A stretch of 5,873 nt of DNA. Origin: PZPK01 sp047628385 (GTDB lineage: Bacteria; Pseudomonadota; Gammaproteobacteria; Pseudomonadales; Oleiphilaceae). Shown piece after piece: positions 1 to 4,326 of this stretch. The position numbers and the translations under genes are program-made. Numbering within the stretch: position 1 is the stretch's first letter; each line of letters begins with the position of its first letter. The DNA is taken from assembly GCA_047628385.1 (NCBI GenBank), contig JBLHVH010000209.1:1-5873 (forward strand). The letters are read 5' to 3'. Below the pieces are notes generated by a model that was not told where the DNA came from, searched no databases, and worked only from the letters and a program-made list of their open reading frames with translations.

Positions 1-874
1 TTTCATATTGTTTAGATTGTGCTTGTTGTATTTCTTCCCAGGCAAGTAGAAATTGTATTCTAGTTTTTGAGTCGAGTGTGTTTATGAAGTCTTTATTGGC
101 TATTGCAACCCAGCCGTCATGGACAGACTCGATTTCTGAAATAACGCCAATCTCGTTACGTAGACCATCTGGACCAGAATATAGTCCTGTGATAGCGGGG
201 TCAAGTGCCTGAAATCTTCCTGCACGCGCTGTTATTGCTGTTAATCGCCAGGCAATAGTATGGGGTCTTGCTCTGGTCATTTGATAAAAGTATTTTAAGT
301 TTATGGAGCCAGGAATTCTAAAGATAACATCGACAAAATCTTCAGGTGTAACTATGCGCTTTCCAAATTGTTTCGTAGACGTAGCCGTTCTTGCGCCTAC
401 AACGTATGGGAGTAGGAGCTTTAAATTATGCTTCTCTAGTTTTGATAGTACATGCCTCTTCCATACATCTGAGGTAAAAAGGCGAATATAGTCTTCTGGA
501 CTTGCTGACCAAAAAGGAATATTAATAATGTCTAATTCTGGAATTATTGGTGATAAGTTGGATACAGATAATAAAGCGCAATCGGTTAAATTATATTTAA
601 CACTATTAACAAGGGAGGAACCGATGCCATCTATTCCGTTATCCCTTATCTCGACATAGACATTATTCTGTGTGTATTTCTCGATTAACTGTTTGATTTC
701 CAAGTGTGCATGTGGCGTGGTTTCATAATCACTGGTTTTGTATGGAGAGCTAAACTTAAAAGTATATTTTGCCAATTTCTTTTTATTTGTTTCATCAGCA
801 AATATAGCTTCAGGCAATAAGGCTAAACCCGTCGCTCCAAATGCATATTTTAAAAATCTTCTTCTATTCAACAT
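1..874 (-). CDS. TRAP transporter solute-binding protein (DctP-like), Tat-exported, C-terminus outside window
   Basis: This gene reads leftward from the ATG at 874-872 and stays open for 291 codons to the window edge. TRAP binding proteins are usually about 320-370 residues, so roughly 40-70 C-terminal residues are missing. Residues 3-9 (NRRRFLK) match the twin-arginine motif RRxFLK. A hydrophobic stretch (about 11-20) follows, with likely cleavage near Ala26, so the protein should fold before export to the periplasm. Family signs are the LSPIIPELDIINIPF segment (107-121), matching the DctP 'vPel..lPF' block, and TPED...FRIPGS (176-190), whose Arg186 sits where the family has its carboxylate-binding arginine. 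The later 'DGQENP' block is replaced by a divergent ITGLYSGPDGL, so the ligand may not be a typical C4-dicarboxylate. A GGAG lies 7 nt before the start. Membrane subunits (DctQ/DctM type) are expected beyond the left edge or elsewhere. Family call is confident; substrate unknown. Confidence 0.85.
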   Translation of the reverse strand, partial: MLNRRRFLKYAFGATGLALLPEAIFADETNKKKLAKYTFKFSSPYKTSDYETTPHAHLEIKQLIEKYTQNNVYVEIRDNGIDGIGSSLVNSVKYNLTDCALLSVSNLSPIIPELDIINIPFWSASPEDYIRLFTSDVWKRHVLSKLEKHNLKLLLPYVVGARTATSTKQFGKRIVTPEDFVDVIFRIPGSINLKYFYQMTRARPHTIAWRLTAITARAGRFQALDPAITGLYSGPDGLRNEIGVISEIESVHDGWVAIANKDFINTLDSKTRIQFLLAWEEIQQAQSKQYE

Positions 875-881
875 ATGGAAA

Positions 882-885
882 CTCC
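882..885 (-). promoter_or_regulatory. Ribosome binding site of the TRAP binding-protein gene
   Basis: On the minus strand GGAG stands 7 nt upstream of the ATG at 874-872. This supports that start codon, as does the position of the Tat motif immediately after it. Confidence 0.7.
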
Positions 886-905
886 AGCAGAGTATATCTA
901 TTACC

Positions 906-933
906 ATTGTAGAACTAAGATGGGTATTTTCAA
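906..933 (-). promoter_or_regulatory. Candidate sigma70 promoter of the TRAP binding-protein gene
   Basis: On the minus strand, TTGAAA (933-928, 5 of 6 matches to TTGACA) and TACAAT (911-906, 5 of 6 matches to TATAAT) are separated by 16 bp. Transcription would begin near 899, leaving a leader of about 25 nt that contains the GGAG site. The position and quality fit the divergent gene. It was found by eye and has not been tested. Confidence 0.55.
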
Positions 934-1057
934 GTTTTAGATAATCGGGAAAAAACGGATTCGCAATATTCTCTTAAAGAAAATATGATGCTAATTAATG
1001 ATATGTATAGTGATAACGAAATTCTATTGATCCCTAAAATATAACTTCGTCTGAAAA

Positions 1058-1075
1058 ATTAATTGGCCATTTAAT
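1058..1075. repeat. Near-perfect 18-bp palindrome
   Basis: ATTAATTGGCCATTTAAT is self-complementary at 8 of 9 base pairs about a GGCC centre. It lies in the gap between the divergent TRAP gene and the 161-residue gene, so an operator role is conceivable. It also lies inside the frameshifted coding-like stretch, and AT-rich DNA produces such palindromes by chance. No known regulator site is recognised. Confidence 0.3.
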
Positions 1076-1091
1076 GATAATTGAAAATAAT

Positions 1092-1105
1092 ATTTCACAT
1101 GAAAT
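1092..1105. repeat. Short dyad ATTTCA-CA-TGAAAT
   Basis: Perfect 6-bp inverted arms are separated by 2 bp, 17 bp to the right of the 18-bp palindrome. Such dyads can be regulator half-sites, but this one is short and AT-rich, so chance is a serious alternative. Confidence 0.25.
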
Positions 1106-1186
1106 GCTGATGAGTGTTAGGTCCATGCGAAAAGCCAAATAATGTGAATAGCTTAGTTTAGATACTTTAAAGAGAAGTGACTGAAA

Positions 1187-1219
1187 ATGTCTGGATTTAC
1201 TTTAGTAAAATTAAAGTGA
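1187..1219 (+). CDS. Possible 10-codon upstream ORF (leader peptide) before the 161-residue gene
   Basis: ATG at 1187 opens a ten-codon frame encoding MSGFTLVKLK and ends at TGA 1217-1219, seven bases before the ATG of the next gene and in the same reading frame. A purine-rich AGAGAAG (1171-1177) precedes it by 9 nt, at least as good a ribosome binding site as the downstream gene has. It could be a translated leader that couples to the next gene, or the true N-terminus of that gene interrupted by a nonsense codon. It contains no run of one amino acid that would suggest classical attenuation. Existence as a peptide is unproven. Confidence 0.25.
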   Translation: MSGFTLVKLK

Positions 1220-1225
1220 GAAAAA

Positions 1226-1711
1226 ATGGTTGGTATTGGCGATGAGTTTTACACACTAGCAGTTTACATTGGTAACAGGCCTCCTATAGAAGAATATCAA
1301 ACACGAGAGGAGCTGATACCAGCAGTCGAAGGTGAGTTGTTAAGAATAGGGCAAGAAACTGGTAATCATTGGCGCAAAATTTTTAATATTTACGCTAAGT
1401 TAGCATTCAATTTAAATTCAGAAGGGTATCTATCTTGGCAGTCTTATCGTGATGGTTTTTTATTAACAAAAAACTCTCGCCAAGTGATGTTGTTTGACGA
1501 TGAAGTCGTTAATAAAACCCAAAAATGCATCAGTATTATCAGTGGTAAGGCGTATGCTATGATGTTTTTAGAGGCTTCAAACTTTGTATGGCTTGATAGT
1601 GAATTTGCAATTGACACTTCAAACAGAATAATCGTTACACCATATTTTGATTATCGTCAGTTATCAGATGTTAAAATTGAAAAATTAGTAAGAATTATTA
1701 GAGGATGTTGA
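1226..1711 (+). CDS. Conserved-looking hypothetical protein, 161 residues, cytoplasmic
   Basis: I do not firmly recognise this protein. It may belong to one of the uncharacterised DUF families of marine gammaproteobacteria. It has no signal peptide, no membrane segment and no nucleotide-binding or metal motif I can see. Visible features are an N-terminal part with VYIGNRPPIEEYQTREEL (13-30), a helical and aromatic centre (TGNHWRKIFNIYAKLAFNL, about 45-63; YLSWQSYRDGFLL, about 68-80), a segment SIISGKAYAMMFLE, and a C-terminal patch IIVTPYFDYRQLSDVKIEKL. The conserved-looking aromatic and charged residues suggest a compact folded domain. The start is fixed by an in-frame TGA just upstream (1217-1219); a weak GTGAG (1216-1220) lies 5 nt before the ATG. 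It is followed by a 118-bp gap before the antiporter gene, so co-transcription is possible but not shown. Confidence 0.8.
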   Translation: MVGIGDEFYTLAVYIGNRPPIEEYQTREELIPAVEGELLRIGQETGNHWRKIFNIYAKLAFNLNSEGYLSWQSYRDGFLLTKNSRQVMLFDDEVVNKTQKCISIISGKAYAMMFLEASNFVWLDSEFAIDTSNRIIVTPYFDYRQLSDVKIEKLVRIIRGC

Positions 1712-1716
1712 GAGAT

Positions 1717-1745
1717 TTATAAGGCTTCTTGAGATATATTATAAT
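1717..1745 (+). promoter_or_regulatory. Candidate promoter upstream of the antiporter-nuclease pair
   Basis: A perfect TATAAT lies at 1740-1745. With 17-bp spacing it is preceded by TTATAA (1717-1722), which matches 4 of 6 bases of the -35 consensus. Initiation would fall near 1752, giving a leader of about 80 nt before the ATG at 1830. The surrounding DNA is very AT-rich, so the perfect -10 could be fortuitous. Confidence 0.35.
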
Positions 1746-1829
1746 ATTGAAGAATATTAATTGGTTCTTGTTCTACTGTTCCAAGTCTGTGCTAAGCTAA
1801 ATCTTATATTGTTGATTTGAGTAGAGAAA

Positions 1830-3395
1830 ATGAGTTTTATCTGGATTCTTGTTGCCTTTTTATTTGGCTTTGTTGCTAAACAAGTTGGTCTTCCTCCTTT
1901 GGTCGGTTATTTGTCAGCCGGCTTCATATTACACGCCTTTGGTGTTGAGCCTGCCGCAAACCTAGACGCTTTCGCTGAGCTGGGTATTACGTTAATGCTA
2001 TTCACGATAGGTTTAAAGGTTAATATTCGTGACCTTCTTAAGCCTCAAATATGGGGGTCTGCGATTACTCATATGAGTATTTGGACTGCTTTGTTATTTG
2101 GTTTGATATCCCTGATTACTTCAGTCTCAACACTCTCTTATTTTGATTACTCGCTGCAACAGTCTGCCATAATTGGTTTTGCTTTGAGCTTTAGTAGTAC
2201 TGTTTGTGTGTTTAAAATGCTTGAGGGAAGTGCAGAATTAAAAACGCGACATAGCGATTTATCGATAAGTGTATTAATTCTACAAGACATCGCAGCCGTT
2301 ATATTTTTAGTCTTTGCTATTGGTAAAATACCCAGTATTTGGGCATTTGGTCTTATTGCTTTAGTATTTATTCGTCCATTCTTTAATAAAATTTCAAACC
2401 TGAGTGGGCATGGAGAATTAATTCCTCTACTTGGTTTTTTGTTTGCATTAGGCGGGGCTGAATTATTTAAGTACGTCGATTTAAAAGGAGACTTAGGTGC
2501 ACTTGTTCTGGGAATGATCATTGCTGGCTTACCTAAAGCGAATGAACTTTATAAATCATTAATGAGCTTTAAAGATCTTTTTCTAATTGGCTTCTTTTTG
2601 TCAATTGGTTTCACCGCGTTACCAACGCTTGAAATGGTTTACGTTGCTGCAGCTTTATTATTATTGCTGCCTATAAAATTCATGTTGTTTCATTTAGTTT
2701 TTGCTTTGTTTTCGTTTAGGGCAAGAACGTCTTTCTTATCGGCTTTGTTATTATCAAATTTTAGTGAGTTTGGCTTAATCGTTGTAAGCTTAAGTGTCGA
2801 TCAAGGGTGGTTATCAGAGCAAAGTCTAGTTATCGTAGCCTTAGCAATTGCGATGTCATTTGTTGTAAATACCTTATTGTATAAATACGCCCACACGATG
2901 TTCGCGGCTAATAAAGCGGTTATTTCTCGTTTTCAACGTAATTCCGTGTCTCGTCTGTATAAAGTTGAAAAACCTGTTGGTGCTGAAGTAATGATTGTGG
3001 GTATGGGGCGTGTTGGTTTAGGCGCTTATGTAGATTTAGAATCAAAAATGGGTACTAAAATTTGGGGAGTTGAGGTTGATAAGCAGCGTGCTAAACAATT
3101 TAAAGCAGATGGCAAAAATGTAGTGTTTGGTGATGCGGATGATATTGAATTTTGGGAAAATATTAATTTAAAAGAGATTAAATTAATCATGCTTGCTATC
3201 CCTTCTGTGACTGAAATGAAAAACATTATCTATCAACTTCAGCATACGGAGTATTGTGGTCGAATCGCTGCCATCGCTCGTTATGATGATGAGCGTCAAG
3301 ATCTTATTAACTTAGGTGCGGATGTCGCTTTTAATTATTATGCAGAAGTAGGTACAGGTTTTGCCGAAGAGAGCATACATCTGATTAAATTATGA
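1830..3395 (+). CDS. Kef-type CPA2 cation:proton antiporter with TrkA-N (RCK) domain
   Basis: This is a complete inner-membrane protein of 521 residues that should exchange a monovalent cation (K+ or Na+) for protons. Residues 1 to about 355 form the Na+/H+-exchanger domain of roughly 12 membrane segments. SFSSTVCVFK (120-129) and LQDIAAV (151-157) carry the CPA2 signature, with Asp153 as the expected ion-coupling acid. GALVLGMIIAGLP (223-235) and SNFSEFGLIVV (309-319) match the Kef blocks GAFLAG and QGGEF. A linker (about 355-385) leads to a Rossmann-fold TrkA-N domain: GMGRVG (391-396) is the dinucleotide-binding loop and Glu415 in GVEVD the acid after strand 2. Unlike many relatives it has no TrkA-C domain, and it is shorter than KefB/KefC (about 600-620). 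An in-frame TGA at 1818-1820 fixes the ATG. The stop overlaps the next gene by 4 bp. Cation and regulatory ligand cannot be read from the sequence. Confidence 0.93.
   Translation: MSFIWILVAFLFGFVAKQVGLPPLVGYLSAGFILHAFGVEPAANLDAFAELGITLMLFTIGLKVNIRDLLKPQIWGSAITHMSIWTALLFGLISLITSVSTLSYFDYSLQQSAIIGFALSFSSTVCVFKMLEGSAELKTRHSDLSISVLILQDIAAVIFLVFAIGKIPSIWAFGLIALVFIRPFFNKISNLSGHGELIPLLGFLFALGGAELFKYVDLKGDLGALVLGMIIAGLPKANELYKSLMSFKDLFLIGFFLSIGFTALPTLEMVYVAAALLLLLPIKFMLFHLVFALFSFRARTSFLSALLLSNFSEFGLIVVSLSVDQGWLSEQSLVIVALAIAMSFVVNTLLYKYAHTMFAANKAVISRFQRNSVSRLYKVEKPVGAEVMIVGMGRVGLGAYVDLESKMGTKIWGVEVDKQRAKQFKADGKNVVFGDADDIEFWENINLKEIKLIMLAIPSVTEMKNIIYQLQHTEYCGRIAAIARYDDERQDLINLGADVAFNYYAEVGTGFAEESIHLIKL
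3392..3395 (+). promoter_or_regulatory. ATGA stop-start overlap (translational coupling)
   Basis: ATG of the exported nuclease-fold gene (3392-3394) overlaps the TGA of the antiporter gene (3393-3395). The bases just upstream (3379-3387, atctgatta) contain no AGGAG-like element, which favours termination-reinitiation coupling and roughly fixed stoichiometry of the two products. Confidence 0.7.
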
Positions 3396-4252
3396 GTCGC
3401 TCTACTATTTTTATATTCATTTTTCTGTTTTTTACTGCGAGTTTCAGTCAAGCAGAGTTAAGCGTAATGACGATCAATACTGAATGGTTATGGTCTCCAT
3501 ATGACAAACAAGTTGATGGCAGCCGTTTTAATAAAGGCGATATGTCTAAAGCAAAGTATGAAGCCGAACTTGCGTTTTATACATCTCAAATCAAGCAGAA
3601 TTCTATTCAGATTTTGGCTGTAAGTGAAATTGAAAATCATTCAGTCGCCAATGATTTAGCTCTCTCATTTGGATCTGGCTGGCGTGCATATTTTAAACAG
3701 GGGCGTGATACCGCTACTGGTCAAGATGTTGCCATTTTATCAAACCTAGAACCCGTAAAAGGGTCTTTGACCGACTTTGGCTTTCCAACAGGACAGTTAC
3801 CTCGTTTTTTAGATAAAGGAAAACGCCTTAGTAAAGTTGTAGGTGTGCAGTTTTGGTTTATGTCCGGTCTGTCTAAGAAAAAAATAGGCGTGATTACTTC
3901 TCATTTTTTATCTAAACGAAAAGAAAATAAAAAAAAGCTCCAAAATAGACAAAGACAAGCTTATGCGCTTGTTAAAGCGATAGATGAATTTATTGATGAC
4001 TCTGATTCGTTAATTGTATTAGGTGACTTTAATGATTATATTTCATCGACTACTTTAGCTATTTTAATGGAAAAAAATCAGTTACTTTCTGCTGAGGTAA
4101 TGATTAATAAAACGAAAAAAAATACGCTAAATAACAAGGCTCTTCGTCGTATTGATCATATATTGTATCGAAATTTGAATATCAAAAAATTTAAAATTGT
4201 AAACCTTCTTAAGCACTCTGATCACGATGGCGTGGTCGCTCAATTTTACTAA
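3392..4252 (+). CDS. Exported endonuclease/exonuclease/phosphatase-fold (DNase I-like) protein
   Basis: This 286-residue protein begins with a Sec signal peptide (a long hydrophobic run, about 5-16, then SFSQA) with likely cleavage after Ala21, placing it in the periplasm or outside the cell. The mature part has the ordered motifs of the metal-dependent EEP superfamily: TINTEW with Asn29, AVSEIEN with metal-binding Glu79, VITSHF with His171, VLGDFND with Asp212 and Asn214, RIDHI with Asp255, and the C-terminal HSDHDG with Asp277 and His278. All expected catalytic positions look intact, so it should be active on a phosphodiester or phosphomonoester; DNA, RNA and smaller substrates are all possible. 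A basic helix (about 173-188, rich in Lys/Arg) could favour nucleic acid. Its ATG overlaps the antiporter stop as ATGA, and no Shine-Dalgarno sequence is visible 5-13 nt upstream, so translation probably depends on ribosomes finishing the antiporter. The link to ion transport is unexplained. Confidence 0.88.
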   Translation: MSRSTIFIFIFLFFTASFSQAELSVMTINTEWLWSPYDKQVDGSRFNKGDMSKAKYEAELAFYTSQIKQNSIQILAVSEIENHSVANDLALSFGSGWRAYFKQGRDTATGQDVAILSNLEPVKGSLTDFGFPTGQLPRFLDKGKRLSKVVGVQFWFMSGLSKKKIGVITSHFLSKRKENKKKLQNRQRQAYALVKAIDEFIDDSDSLIVLGDFNDYISSTTLAILMEKNQLLSAEVMINKTKKNTLNNKALRRIDHILYRNLNIKKFKIVNLLKHSDHDGVVAQFY

Positions 4253-4274
4253 TGTCGTGTTTCAATTTTACAAT

Positions 4275-4297
4275 ACGAATGTGCTACGATCATTCGT
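4275..4297. repeat. Inverted repeat flanking the pgm extended -10 element
   Basis: ACGAATG (4275-4281) and CATTCGT (4291-4297) are perfect 7-bp complementary arms separated by 9 nt. That 9-nt core, TGCTACGAT, is itself the candidate extended -10 element. The arrangement suits a repressor operator or a small RNA hairpin. A terminator for the upstream gene is less likely because the following sequence (TTTATTAAATT) is not a clean T-run and the stem has only moderate GC. Confidence 0.45.
4282..4290 (+). promoter_or_regulatory. Candidate extended -10 promoter for phosphoglucomutase
   Basis: TG-C-TACGAT fits an extended -10 (TGn followed by a hexamer matching TATAAT at 4 of 6). No good -35 is visible at 16-18 bp, which is typical for extended -10 promoters. 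Initiation near 4297 would leave a leader of about 30 nt carrying the strong ribosome binding site. Confidence 0.4.
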
Positions 4298-4315
4298 TTA
4301 TTAAATTAGTCAACT

Positions 4316-4321
4316 AAAGGA
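4316..4321 (+). promoter_or_regulatory. Ribosome binding site of phosphoglucomutase
   Basis: AAAGGA ends 5 nt before the ATG at 4327. It is the strongest Shine-Dalgarno element among the plus-strand genes here and settles the start codon. Confidence 0.75.
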
Positions 4322-4326
4322 CTTTT

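Larger units (their letters stand above)
875..1142 (+). pseudogene. Possible decayed coding fragment with two -1 frameshifts; function unknown
   Basis: No intact gene is visible between the TRAP start and 1226, but the plus strand reads like protein across three successive frames. From 875: METPAEYIYYHCRTK. From 919, after an apparent one-base loss, about 41 codons beginning DGYFQVLDNREKTDSQYSLK and ending LLIPKI, with a stop at 1042-1044. From about 1038, after a second apparent one-base loss next to an AAAA run (1036-1039), about 34 codons including SSEKLIGHLMIIENNISHEM, ending at TAA 1140-1142. Each piece has a mixed polar/hydrophobic make-up plausible for a folded protein. The last part loosely recalls the closing strand and helix of a GAF-type sensory domain, which is weak inference. 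There is no ribosome binding site before 875, and the ATG there abuts the divergent TRAP start. It could be a gene remnant, sequencing indels, or chance open frames in AT-rich DNA. Confidence 0.3.

Noticed and set aside
303..944. Two plus-strand open frames (303-491 and 738-944) opposite the TRAP gene
   Set aside because: Both are antisense to the well-supported minus-strand coding sequence and lack ribosome binding sites and recognisable domains.
1217..1219. TGA read as selenocysteine to join the ten-codon ORF to the 161-residue protein
   Set aside because: No SECIS-like hairpin is evident just downstream, and the protein has a plausible start right after the codon.
1726..1754. TTCTT / AAGAA inverted pair after the 161-residue gene as a terminator
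   Set aside because: The arms are only 5 bp, AT-only apart from one pair, with a 19-nt interior and no T-run behind them.
2147..2521. Open frame of 124 codons on the minus strand inside the antiporter gene
   Set aside because: It lies wholly antisense to a gene with clear family motifs, and its product shows no recognisable domain; it is a shadow of the real frame.
4275..4307. Hairpin before pgm as a rho-independent terminator of the nuclease-fold gene
   Set aside because: The stem is 7 bp with modest GC and is followed by TTTATTAAATT rather than a run of T; its fit around the extended -10 suggests an operator instead, though a weak terminator cannot be excluded.
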